This document shows positions 33,950 through 41,711 of a DNA stretch of 56,116 nucleotides, piece by piece. Origin of the DNA: Lachnospiraceae bacterium (GTDB lineage Bacteria > Bacillota > Clostridia > Lachnospirales > Lachnospiraceae). The position numbers and the translations under genes are program-made. The DNA is taken from contig JAAUZK010000014.1 of assembly GCA_014804655.1 (NCBI GenBank), positions 1-56,116 of the forward strand. The letters are read 5' to 3'. The stretch's first letter is position 1, and the number at the start of each line of letters is the position of its first letter. Below the pieces are notes generated by a model that did not search any database, was not told the origin of the DNA, and was given only the letters and a program-made list of their open reading frames with translations.

Positions 33950-34053
33950 AGAAAAACAGGGTGCAGGCAGATGAGTAGCAGATAAGATATAGAGTTAAAT
34001 GATATGTGGAAACTCCCGATGTAAGGTATGTAAGTGGCTTATGTCGGGAGTTT
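33950..34053 (+). repeat. Direct repeat copy A with terminator hairpin
   Basis: Matches copy B (37426-37529) over about 100 bases: CAGGGTGCAG, GATGAGTA-CAG, GTTAAAT/ATTAAAT, then nearly identical from AAACTCCCGATGTAAGG to GGAGTT. The end forms a hairpin, AAACTCCCGA (34010-34019) with TCGGGAGTTT (34044-34053), followed by T. It can stop transcription from the capsule operon. Confidence 0.75.
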
Positions 34054-34326
34054 TAATGTGGAAATGAGTGAAAAGTATGAAATTAATCTTACATATTGCA
34101 GAGTCATTTGACGCATATGTTATATTTCTTTTAGATAGTCATTTTCTGTTCCTATTTCAAAATAAGAAAATTAAAATATTATTTTTCTTTATTTTATTAT
34201 TCAAATCAGAAGCTGAAAAGAAAAAAATATAGAAATAGAAGAAAAATAGAAGAAAAATAGAACTTATGCTGCTGCAATAGATGATTTGCTCATTCGATGT
34301 GTCAAAGAAAAGAATACCTTAAACAG

Positions 34327-34360
34327 TTGCAACAAGACATTGTACAATATCTTGTTGCAA
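34327..34360. repeat. 34-bp palindrome
   Basis: TTGCAACAAGA (34327-34337) and TCTTGTTGCAA (34350-34360) are exact reverse complements and enclose a second palindrome ATTGTACAAT (34339-34348). Only the pair 34338/34349 fails to match. It lies about 180 bases before the two-gene cassette. It could be a high-affinity operator, a recombination site or a very stable hairpin. Confidence 0.8.
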
Positions 34361-34542
34361 TTTGTTGAATACATATGGAAATGAAATAAAAATAGTACTA
34401 AAAAAGAAGAATAATGTTGATGAAAGCTGGAGGTTGAGTTATAATCAGAGTGGATATATTTCCCAATGTTGATACAATAATAAGTTGACTGTTTTATGTA
34501 ATCTATAAAGCTGATATGAGTGATGAAAGGAGTGGTGTGGTA

Positions 34543-35808
34543 ATGAAGCATAATGACACACCATTTTTTGAACATAAAACAGAACGTCAGTTTGTAGATG
34601 AAGAGGCAGAAATGGTAATTTCTGTTAAAGAGTTTGAGAAGTGTTTGCGGGAAGCAGAGGAAAGGAGCGCACGTAAAGAGAGACGAAAAATTCAAAGAGA
34701 AATTAAAATAGGTAAATTCTATCGGATAGCAGGGATATTGTCTTGTGCTTTAATTATATTTGGACTTTCTTGTTTGTATAAATATTTGGCTTCCAAATTT
34801 AGCAATATCGACTATGGATGGTTTGGTGTAATTGTATTAGGTATTTGGGCAATGATAAAGGGGTGTATTGAAAAAGATGAAAAACTTAGGACATGCAAAG
34901 CGGAGAATGAGGTATTATTTCAGGTGGCATGGAGAGGATATATAGAGATATTTACTTATGTCACAGGGCACTTTTTTCCGGCAGCTTTATTAGTTTTGTG
35001 CATAATCTTTTTTGGGGGAGGAATAGCTGGCAAATTTAATTTGTTTGACAGGTTCGCTTTTGGAGGTAGCAGGCTTGTGGCAGGGGTCATAAATTATGAG
35101 AACGAGATGAATGGGGAGCGGAAGGTAGTTGAAGTGGCGGAAGAGAAAATATCGGAAGTAACTTTGGAAGTTTTGGAAAACTATGAAGGAGATCCGGAAG
35201 AAATCACAAGTATGAAAATAAATCAAAGTGAATTAAATACAATATTGAATCTATCAGATGAGGAATGTGGTACTGTGTTTTTTTTACAGGGAGACTATGC
35301 AGTAGAGAATTGGGATGATCAAGATGAAATTAATAGCAAAGTTCTTCAGATGGTTGATGATGCAAGACAAGCAGGATATATAAATAAATTTGATGATTAT
35401 GCTCCGCAGAAAAAAAAGGATGAAATTGATAAGGCGAGCAAAGATGAAGTGAGTGCAGAGCAATTTTCAATAGTCAAGAGGATTAATACTACTAGATCAG
35501 ACATATATACCGCATATCCGAAAAAGAGTATCGCTAATTTGATTGCTAATGGTAATCAGAGATTAGCATTAATATTGACGTACAATGATGGACAACAGGT
35601 TACAATTTTATATTATTATTCACAATCGATTATTTGGGAGATTGAATTTTTAAGGTATAGTGAACTTGCCAATAGCACTGTAAAGGATCACTTAACCAAA
35701 ATGGCAAAAAGGTATGGGGATATAAACTTGGTATGCTCGAAGTGTGAAGAGACTAAGTATGCAGAGAAATTGCAGGTAGCATTTGAAAATGCTGCAAATC
35801 AGTATTGA
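34543..35808 (+). CDS. Three-helix membrane protein of unknown function (cassette gene 1)
   Basis: A 421-residue protein, not recognised. A charged N-terminal part (1-58, with the basic run RKERRKIQREIK) precedes three membrane helices at about 61-79, 92-108 and 144-163. A soluble part follows (170-421) with EEITSMKINQSELNTILNL and a region near 330-370 rich in beta strands. ATG 34543 is chosen by AAAGGAG 11 bases upstream; the frame is open to 34516. The next gene starts 15 bases after its stop, so the two form an operon. Composition is AT-rich. A membrane sensor or effector working with the DNA-binding partner is a guess from layout only. Confidence 0.65.
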   Translation: MKHNDTPFFEHKTERQFVDEEAEMVISVKEFEKCLREAEERSARKERRKIQREIKIGKFYRIAGILSCALIIFGLSCLYKYLASKFSNIDYGWFGVIVLGIWAMIKGCIEKDEKLRTCKAENEVLFQVAWRGYIEIFTYVTGHFFPAALLVLCIIFFGGGIAGKFNLFDRFAFGGSRLVAGVINYENEMNGERKVVEVAEEKISEVTLEVLENYEGDPEEITSMKINQSELNTILNLSDEECGTVFFLQGDYAVENWDDQDEINSKVLQMVDDARQAGYINKFDDYAPQKKKDEIDKASKDEVSAEQFSIVKRINTTRSDIYTAYPKKSIANLIANGNQRLALILTYNDGQQVTILYYYSQSIIWEIEFLRYSELANSTVKDHLTKMAKRYGDINLVCSKCEETKYAEKLQVAFENAANQY

Positions 35809-35822
35809 GGAGGGTGGGAAGT

Positions 35823-36614
35823 GTGGAAAAGTTTGATGTTAAAAAAGTAAAAAGTATATTAGAGATATATGATCAACAAGGAGAATTTGTTTTTCCAGAA
35901 GAGATGGAATTAGATGAAAAGCAGAAGGAATTTTTAAGCGGCTATTTGTGTGCTCAAATGTATGAAGCAGCGGAGCTGGAGGAAGGAAAAGAAGAAGAAA
36001 TTCGTCAGCAAATATTGCAAGTACGTTCTAAATATTGTGAAGAAATTTTGAAATTGTTGTTTAATGAGGGAGAATTATATCATGGTGATCTGGCGCAGAA
36101 AATGAAACTGTCACCCAGTGGTTTAAATTCTATTATTAAAAAGATGCAGGAAGGTGACACACCTATTATTAATATGATGCAGATTGGAAAGTATAAGATT
36201 TATACACTACCAGACGAAGTCAGGAAGTATATGGAGAAAAAGGCTCATCCTAAACAGAGACAAGTAGTAGATAGTCCGAAAAATTCTCGGAATTTGTTAT
36301 TGTGCTTGCAACGATTTGTGGAAAAAGCTGATTATAATTGGAAAGAAATAATGAATCGATTATTGCTGGGTGATGAGGAGGAAATAAGTGATGATATTAG
36401 AAATTGTTTTCGTGATTTAATGACTCAGGTACAGTGGGCGGAAGAAAATGATGAGGATAGTTTTGCTGAAATAAAAAAGGCTTTAAAAAATGATGTATTA
36501 ATATATTTGCTTGAAGAATATTTGGATGAAATAAGAGAATGTGAACTGATAAGGGAAGAAATACTCAGTCGTAAAAATGGGAAAAGACTCTTGCGCCATT
36601 TTGTATTGCAGTAG
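35823..36614 (+). CDS. Winged-helix protein of unknown function (cassette gene 2)
   Basis: A 263-residue soluble, acidic protein. Residues about 72-138 read as a winged helix-turn-helix (EEILKLLFNEGELYHGDLAQ, then LSPSGLNSIIKKMQ, with a wing up to YKIYTLPDEVRKYM). The flanks are helical and rich in Glu and Lys. GTG 35823 follows GAGGAGGGTGGG with good spacing; the TTG at 35805 overlaps that site. It pairs with the membrane protein gene upstream. It may regulate the pair or a nearby target, possibly through the palindrome at 34327. No family name can be given. Confidence 0.65.
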   Translation: MEKFDVKKVKSILEIYDQQGEFVFPEEMELDEKQKEFLSGYLCAQMYEAAELEEGKEEEIRQQILQVRSKYCEEILKLLFNEGELYHGDLAQKMKLSPSGLNSIIKKMQEGDTPIINMMQIGKYKIYTLPDEVRKYMEKKAHPKQRQVVDSPKNSRNLLLCLQRFVEKADYNWKEIMNRLLLGDEEEISDDIRNCFRDLMTQVQWAEENDEDSFAEIKKALKNDVLIYLLEEYLDEIRECELIREEILSRKNGKRLLRHFVLQ

Positions 36615-36816
36615 AGGAGAATATGATGGAATGAGGTTATAGCTCTGAAAAAGACTTCCGAGATAAGCCACCCCATTACTTTGCGCTTACGGTTAAAAAA
36701 TCACTGCGAGGATATCATTTAAGAATTTTATGGGTGTTTTTAGTAACTGATGTATATCGTCTCAGCTAAGCGGCGCTTAAGTTTTAGGTGGCGTAGGACT
36801 GACGCATTCAGCAAAG

Positions 36817-36841
36817 TGGAATCTATTAATAATAGATTCCA
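36817..36841. terminator. Symmetric hairpin downstream of brnA
   Basis: TGGAATCTATT-AAT-AATAGATTCCA is a perfect 11-bp stem that begins 9 bases past the brnA stop on the minus strand. It probably stabilises or ends transcripts from both sides. The rest of 36615-36849 shows no gene. Confidence 0.6.
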
Positions 36842-36849
36842 TTCCAGGT

Positions 36850-37131
36850 TTACATACATTTTTTCACCAGTTCAGCATCATTAAGTGCCAGATCCAATAA
36901 TTGGCTGAGAAATTTTGTATAATCTGCTCCCAATGACTTGATTTTTTTCATATTATTTGGTGAAATGCTGATTGTTATTTTATCCATTTTGTGAAACTGT
37001 TTTAACATTTCACTTGTCATTTCAGGACAATCTTCATCAAAGGTTATCGGCATTTTTTCAGCGACCTCCAGTTCAGCAATTTCTTCTGGTGTCAGCTCTG
37101 CCGGAAGGCTATTCATCATAACTTTCGCCAT
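36850..37131 (-). CDS. brnA: BrnA-like antitoxin
   Basis: A 93-residue protein with the BrnA plan: ELTPEEIAELEVAEKMPITF, then DEDCPEMTSEMLKQFHKMDK, then a ribbon-helix-helix-like ITISISPNNMKKIKSLGADY. BrnA binds DNA as a dimer and neutralises the BrnT ribonuclease. ATG 37131 lies 7 bases after GCGAGG and within the 3' end of the brnT remnant (23-base overlap), the normal toxin-first order. Since the toxin has lost its start, the antitoxin is now probably an orphan. Confidence 0.75.
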   Translation of the reverse strand: MAKVMMNSLPAELTPEEIAELEVAEKMPITFDEDCPEMTSEMLKQFHKMDKITISISPNNMKKIKSLGADYTKFLSQLLDLALNDAELVKKCM

Positions 37132-37363
37132 GTTCATACCTCGCTTTCTCAGGCTCTGTTGCACATCTGGCGGAAATAATATGGACTGTATTTCCTTTCC
37201 TAAAAGTGCATACAACAAAAAGAATTCTTCCCACTCTGCCTAAAACATCATATCGCTCTTCCGGGAGATGTTCCTCATCATATCGTATCAGCTTGTTTTC
37301 ATCTGCAAATACCTTAGAGGCAGTTTCAAAGCGAACCCCATGCTTAGTGAAATTTGAAACATC
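37109..37363 (-). pseudogene. brnT: BrnT toxin gene, 5'-truncated
   Basis: On the minus strand this frame reads SNFTKHGVRFETASKVF, then YDEEHLPEERYDVLGRVGRI, LFVVCTF and HIISARCATEPEKARYE, a close match to BrnT from its KHGV block to its end. BrnT is a ribonuclease of type II toxin-antitoxin pairs. The first residues (normally about ten with a W-D-x-x-K motif) are missing: a TAA at 37364-37366 directly precedes Asp-Val-Ser and no start codon is in frame. The break sits next to the copy B repeat region, which suggests the deletion or insertion event that cut it. Confidence 0.8.
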
Positions 37364-37425
37364 TTAACAGGGAAATAGATGGTACAAAACAGCCGGTTCC
37401 GGAATCGGAGAGTAAATGGAGAAAT

Positions 37426-37529
37426 ACAGGGTGCAGCCCGATGAGTAACAGGCAGGATTATGATTAAATTGTGTGTAATAGAAACTCCCGATGTAAGGTA
37501 TGTAAATAGCTTATGTCAGGAGTTAATAT
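37426..37529 (+). repeat. Direct repeat copy B with terminator-like hairpin
   Basis: Second copy of the element at 33950-34053, offset by 3472 bases in the same orientation. Its hairpin AAACTCCCGA (37482-37491) pairs with TCAGGAGTT (37516-37524) with one mismatch. It ends beside the stop of the PD-(D/E)XK-like gene, so it may be the usual trailer of that gene type. Confidence 0.75.
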
Positions 37530-37532
37530 ATT

Positions 37533-38396
37533 TTATTCAAATTGAATATTATGTTGGTTAAGCAGATTTTTTAGGTAGTCAATCTGGGAAACTAATTGCT
37601 CATTACAAGAAGACAACTGCTCATTGGAAGAAGACAACTGCTCGATTTTATCAAGATAATAGGTTTCCGCTTCTTTTCTTGCACGTTCCATCATTTCTTC
37701 AAACATAGGTGATCTCCCTTTCGTATTTGAGTTGGCATTAGTCAGCTGGTTCATATATCGAATATAGATATCCTGCTCCTGATGGTGTTGGTAATCGTCA
37801 ACGAGCCGCTTGATCAGTCTCGCATTATCCAGATGATCAGTCAGGCAGTGCAGGTATAGATTCTCCTCCGGGCAGAGCTCTTTTGTGACGATAATCTGAA
37901 TATTAAAAGTCTCATTAATGATATGATAAACCCCATTGGAGAATTTTTCAACGGTTATTTTTCTGTCTTTTTGTAAATGTTTCATTAATCTCTTGGGATA
38001 ATGAAGACTAAGGAAAGACAGGCTGATATCCAGCGCAGTATATTGGTTTCTCTTTCCGGTTTGATTAATGAAAAGACCTGCATACCCTATAGTTTTGTAG
38101 TAGGAATCTGTACTGATACAGGAACCGATTCCTTTTATTTCAAACAGGTTATAGGTTTTAAAGATATAAGCAATATTTTTAGGAATGATCTCTGTGCTCA
38201 ATTTCTTGACGATAAGCATATCAATACGGTAATTGTTTTTGCCGAGAATATACTCAGATAAGAATTGCAGCAGATGGGCATATTCCTGCAGGTCAATCTG
38301 TACAGCGCAGACTGCCGCTTCATGCCAGTTGGTGTTACGTTTTTTAAGAGGTGCTGTTTTTGGCGGAACAGTAGAGTCGGTTTGTTGAAGTGACAC
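37533..38396 (-). CDS. PD-(D/E)XK nuclease-like protein with coiled-coil tail
   Basis: A 287-residue protein. The core has NYRIDMLIV (Asp59) and NLFEIKGIG (Glu86, Lys88), which is the D...ExK layout of PD-(D/E)XK nucleases, followed by STDSYYKTIGYAGLFINQ. Similar proteins occur in many copies in Lachnospiraceae, near Rpn-type transposase-like genes. The C-terminus has a repeated heptad-like unit (EQLSSSNEQLSSCNEQL), also visible as a DNA repeat. The GTG start follows AAAGGAAT. The function is not established; recombination or mobile-element upkeep is possible. Confidence 0.7.
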   Translation of the reverse strand: MSLQQTDSTVPPKTAPLKKRNTNWHEAAVCAVQIDLQEYAHLLQFLSEYILGKNNYRIDMLIVKKLSTEIIPKNIAYIFKTYNLFEIKGIGSCISTDSYYKTIGYAGLFINQTGKRNQYTALDISLSFLSLHYPKRLMKHLQKDRKITVEKFSNGVYHIINETFNIQIIVTKELCPEENLYLHCLTDHLDNARLIKRLVDDYQHHQEQDIYIRYMNQLTNANSNTKGRSPMFEEMMERARKEAETYYLDKIEQLSSSNEQLSSCNEQLVSQIDYLKNLLNQHNIQFE

Positions 38397-38840
38397 GAGA
38401 ACATTCCTTTCGTAGATTACACAGAATAGTGTTTATGACCGCATGTGTTGAGATACCGTCCGGTATCGTATGCGTTTAGAATTACAGTACTTTTTTGAGA
38501 TATGAAAAATATGATATATTTATATCATGAGTAGGAGTAGAATGCAAAGTTTTTTGTAAGATTAGCGTGTAGAAAAAAGTATATTCGGAATTCAGATAAT
38601 TAATCTTGCGTGTGAAAATATGGTAGGGAATATTTTTATCTGCATTGTGAAATACCAGATGTAGCGTTGTGCAGTTTTCATAAACAAAATTTAGTTTATA
38701 CTGAACCGAGGATTTTTAGAGCAAGCATACAGGAAAAAATATCACAAAATTTTCACAAAACCTTCATGATTAATTCAACTTCCGAATGTAGACTTAACAG
38801 AGGAAACAACGGAGAATATATAAGGTGAGGAGAAGGTTCT
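38397..38840. other. 444-base gap between divergent genes
   Basis: No gene seen. It contains a short palindrome (GATACCG-TC-CGGTATC, 38452-38467), AT-rich stretches, and the response-regulator-type direct repeats at 38752-38784 before the next gene. Confidence 0.65.
38752..38794 (+). promoter_or_regulatory. Three TTCA direct repeats at 11-bp steps, OmpR/PhoB-type site
   Basis: TTCA begins at 38752, 38763 and 38774, exactly 11 bases apart, the pattern bound by OmpR/PhoB-family response regulators on one DNA face. TAGACT (38789-38794) could be the -10 box just downstream, with the repeats taking the place of a -35. The regulator is not encoded in this window. Confidence 0.6.
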
Positions 38841-40667
38841 ATGTCAACCCACAAAAAGATTGATGCTATTTGCATTGCAGCTATTATTTTCAGCATTGTG
38901 CTGACGGTTCTGCTTATGAACGGAAAGGTCTTTGCCAGTATCCCTGTCATGAGTGAAGATGTGGGCAGTGATTTATTTACCGCCAATGATTTGAATGCTG
39001 ATTGGGTTACCGCTTATGCCACCAAAATAGTACTATCCGATGAAGGCAGTACGATAAGCGGAAACGGAGCCTATGTTTATAACGGAAATGTCTGCATCGC
39101 ATATGCCGGCCATTATGTGCTTTCCGGTGAGCTTACAAACGGCAGTGTCATTATTGATGCTGACAAAAAAGATAAAATTTGGGTACTGCTGGACGGCGTG
39201 TCGATTCACTGTGACGACGACGCGGCAATTCGGGTTGAGCAGGCGGATAATGTGTTTCTGACATTGGCGGATGGAACGGAAAATTTAGTCTCTTCCGGCG
39301 CGGAGTATAACGAGGAGACAGTTGATTCTGGGGTAGATGGAACCATTTATTCCCGAGACGATCTGACGATCAACGGGACCGGTACGCTTACGGTAAGCGC
39401 TGAGTATCATCACGGAATCGTATGTAACGATGATCTGGTGATTGCCGGCGGTAATATTGCGATAAGCGCGGCACAGGATGGCATACACGCTAATGATAGT
39501 GTACGCATTCAAAATGCCGAGCTCTCCATTAAGGCCGGAGATGATGGTATTACCGTATCCAACGATGACGAGACGGCATTTCTTTATGTTGAATCCGGAA
39601 GCATTACTATTTCGGAATGCTATGAAGGCCTTGAGGCCGTAGACATCACAATTGCCGGCGGAACTGTGGACATTATGGCAACAGATGACGGGATCAATGC
39701 CAGTGGGCGCGGCGAAAACTCCGTCATCCGTATTACGGACGGTGAAGTTACGATTGTCAATCCTTCCGGCCGGGATGCGGACGGGCTGGATTCCAACGGC
39801 AGTATCTATATTGAGGGCGGCAGAGTATTCATCAGTGTTTCGGACACCGGTGGTAACTGTGCGCTTGATTGCGGGAGTGAGAATGGCGGCGAGTGTGTAG
39901 TCAGCGGCGGTACGGTAATCGCCTGTGGAGGCAGCGCTATGGCGGAAGGCTTTGATGCCGATTCCACACAGGGATTTTTGATGTACAGCACGAATGCGGC
40001 AGCAGGCACAATAGTAAGTTTGGAGGATTCTGACGGCAGAGAACTTCTTTCTGAGGAAATCCCGTGCAGTTTTTCTTCCGTGGTACTCAGTACACCTGAG
40101 CTGAAAGTGGGAGATGTCTGCACGATTACGATTGATGGCGTACAAGAGCAGATTACTATCGATAATTCTTCGACCTCCGGCTTTGGTCAGAGAGGAATGT
40201 TTAGGGGCGGTATGCCAAATGGCAGAAATTTCGGAGGAATGACTCGTAATGAAGATGTACCTGTAATGGGGAGGATCGAACCACCCGATGATTCAGTTCC
40301 TTTTCAGGATGGAGAAGTTCCCGGCGATATGGAAACACCTGAAAAGATGGAACGGCCTGATAAGATGGAACTTCCCGACAGGACAGATATGCCCGATGAT
40401 GAGAGCGGGGTGGATATACCAGATGGTGATAGCGGTACGGACAGGCAGGAAATGAGAGGAGCCGGCGGAAGACAGTTCGCCTCTGAAGCAGGACAAGACC
40501 GGAAGGATGGAGCACGTTTCCGGCAGCAGGATATGGACAGAGGACAGATGCGGCCCGAGGAGGATGTTTCATCTTCCGCTGTTTCGGTTGATACATTGGT
40601 CATGCTCGGGATTTCCGTGCTGGTCCTTCTGGCTGGTCTGTGCATTGCAGCAAAAGTCAGGCATTGA
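38841..40667 (+). CDS. DUF4353-type beta-helix surface protein
   Basis: A 608-residue protein anchored at both ends: an N-terminal helix (about 8-27) and a C-terminal helix (about 583-604, LVMLGISVLVLLAGLCIAA). Residues about 60-420 are a run of short repeats such as DGIHANDSVRIQNAELSIKA and DGITVSNDDETAFLYVESG, typical of the DUF4353 (Cthe_2159-like) parallel beta-helix that binds polygalacturonate or cellulose and calcium. Residues about 440-580 are low complexity, rich in Met, Pro, Asp, Gly (EKMERPDKMELPD). Genes of this kind often sit with CotH or polyphosphate polymerase genes, absent here. ATG 38841 follows AAGGTGAGGAG. Confidence 0.85.
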   Translation: MSTHKKIDAICIAAIIFSIVLTVLLMNGKVFASIPVMSEDVGSDLFTANDLNADWVTAYATKIVLSDEGSTISGNGAYVYNGNVCIAYAGHYVLSGELTNGSVIIDADKKDKIWVLLDGVSIHCDDDAAIRVEQADNVFLTLADGTENLVSSGAEYNEETVDSGVDGTIYSRDDLTINGTGTLTVSAEYHHGIVCNDDLVIAGGNIAISAAQDGIHANDSVRIQNAELSIKAGDDGITVSNDDETAFLYVESGSITISECYEGLEAVDITIAGGTVDIMATDDGINASGRGENSVIRITDGEVTIVNPSGRDADGLDSNGSIYIEGGRVFISVSDTGGNCALDCGSENGGECVVSGGTVIACGGSAMAEGFDADSTQGFLMYSTNAAAGTIVSLEDSDGRELLSEEIPCSFSSVVLSTPELKVGDVCTITIDGVQEQITIDNSSTSGFGQRGMFRGGMPNGRNFGGMTRNEDVPVMGRIEPPDDSVPFQDGEVPGDMETPEKMERPDKMELPDRTDMPDDESGVDIPDGDSGTDRQEMRGAGGRQFASEAGQDRKDGARFRQQDMDRGQMRPEEDVSSSAVSVDTLVMLGISVLVLLAGLCIAAKVRH

Positions 40668-41466
40668 TTGAGCTCATAAATACATCATTGAATTTAGTAA
40701 GCTGATCATAGACGATTCCATGACCGCTGCCAGCTAAAGATATGAGTTTTGAGCCGCAGATACTCTCGTGCTGTATTTCGGCAAGTTCGCTGGAAACGAC
40801 CACGTCTTTAGCGCCATGAATAATATAGGTGGGAACGTGAACACATTCGAAATCGCTCCTGCCGTCTTCATCACGCAGCGCGATACCGCACTTTATCGTT
40901 CCGATTCCCGATGCGGATAAGGCGATGTCTCTGAACCAGTCAACGACTGCATCCGGGTGCGGACATGCAAAAAGCTGTTTGCTAAAGTTCTGGCATAGCT
41001 GCGGTCTGTCGGTTTCGGCAAGGTTGATCAGGTCATTTACTTCCTGCACAGGTTTTCCGTAGGGAAAGCCGGGACGTCTGACAAAACATGGTGCGGCGGC
41101 AGATAGCAGGATCAGCTTGCTGACTTCGAATCCATTGAAACAATTCATATATCTTAGGGCGATTGCCCCTCCCATTGAAAATCCGACCAAGACAAATCTC
41201 TTGAGGCAAAGCTGACGGACTACCTGAAATATGTCAGCAGCCATTTGATCATAGGAATATCCACATACAGGGGTATCAGACCTTCCGAATCCTCTTAAAT
41301 CCACTGCAACGACACGATATCCGCAGTCGGTAAGCAGACTGATCTGATATTCGAAGATCAGATGGGACAGGGGCCATCCGTGAATGAGAAAAACCGTCTG
41401 TTTTCCTTGAGGATTATAGTCATAGACGGCAATTTTAGTTCCGTCGTTTGATGTGATATAGAACAT
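40657..41466 (-). CDS. Alpha/beta hydrolase (haloperoxidase/esterase-like)
   Basis: A 269-residue alpha/beta hydrolase: oxyanion motif FLIHGWPLSH (about 26-35), VAVDLRGFGRSDTP, nucleophile elbow GFSMGG (Ser97), the acid in IHGAKDVVV and His in GSGHGIVY. It is closest in style to non-haem chloroperoxidase/arylesterase-type hydrolases. Substrate unknown, probably cytoplasmic. It converges on the beta-helix gene and overlaps its end by 11 bases. Confidence 0.9.
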   Translation of the reverse strand: MFYITSNDGTKIAVYDYNPQGKQTVFLIHGWPLSHLIFEYQISLLTDCGYRVVAVDLRGFGRSDTPVCGYSYDQMAADIFQVVRQLCLKRFVLVGFSMGGAIALRYMNCFNGFEVSKLILLSAAAPCFVRRPGFPYGKPVQEVNDLINLAETDRPQLCQNFSKQLFACPHPDAVVDWFRDIALSASGIGTIKCGIALRDEDGRSDFECVHVPTYIIHGAKDVVVSSELAEIQHESICGSKLISLAGSGHGIVYDQLTKFNDVFMSSINA

Positions 41467-41711
41467 AAATATCTCCGTGATGGGGTTTTAATATTTTATG
41501 TGTTCGGGTGCCGGTCTGTGAATATTTGAAATGTAAATGCCTAATAAGTGACATGGCGGAATTTGCAAAAGTACTTACTCCATTGTATAATCGATACAGA
41601 GAGAACGGATGGTGGACGTTTCCAAGACAGACCCGAAAAATTGTGATTCGGCGGAAGGGTATGCGTACACCGCAAATCTGAAAAAGCGGAAAGTAGGGAG
41701 TATCTTGTTTT

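Larger units (their letters stand above)
33742..34542. other. 800-base gap with repeats and a long palindrome
   Basis: No convincing gene. It holds copy A of the terminator-like repeat (33950-34053), an 11-base tandem A-rich repeat of AATAGAAGAAA (about 34225-34262), and a 34-bp near-perfect palindrome (34327-34360). A 20-codon frame at 33922-33984 lacks a ribosome binding site. The sequence is mostly A and T and looks like decayed accessory DNA. Confidence 0.7.

Noticed and set aside
34485..34509. TTGACT and TATAAA before the cassette as a promoter
   Set aside because: The boxes are only 13 bases apart, too close for sigma-A; no better pair was found.
34264..34695. Minus-strand frame of 143 codons across the long palindrome
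   Set aside because: It is rich in Phe, His and Ser, has no ribosome binding site or motif, and crosses the start of the plus-strand cassette gene.
36664..36700. Sequence ending in CGCTTAC that resembles a terminal inverted repeat of an IS66-type element
   Set aside because: Only one possible end was seen, with no matching partner, target duplication or transposase gene, so an insertion sequence cannot be supported.
39285..40145. Minus-strand open frame of 286 codons inside the beta-helix gene
   Set aside because: The plus strand has a clear repeat-bearing protein with a good start; the minus frame is a by-product of its Asp/Gly-rich codons.
41553..41681. 42-codon frame before the GNAT-like gene (MAEFAKVLTPLYNRYREN onward)
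   Set aside because: It has no ribosome binding site, no recognisable motif, and lies in a short gap between divergent units.
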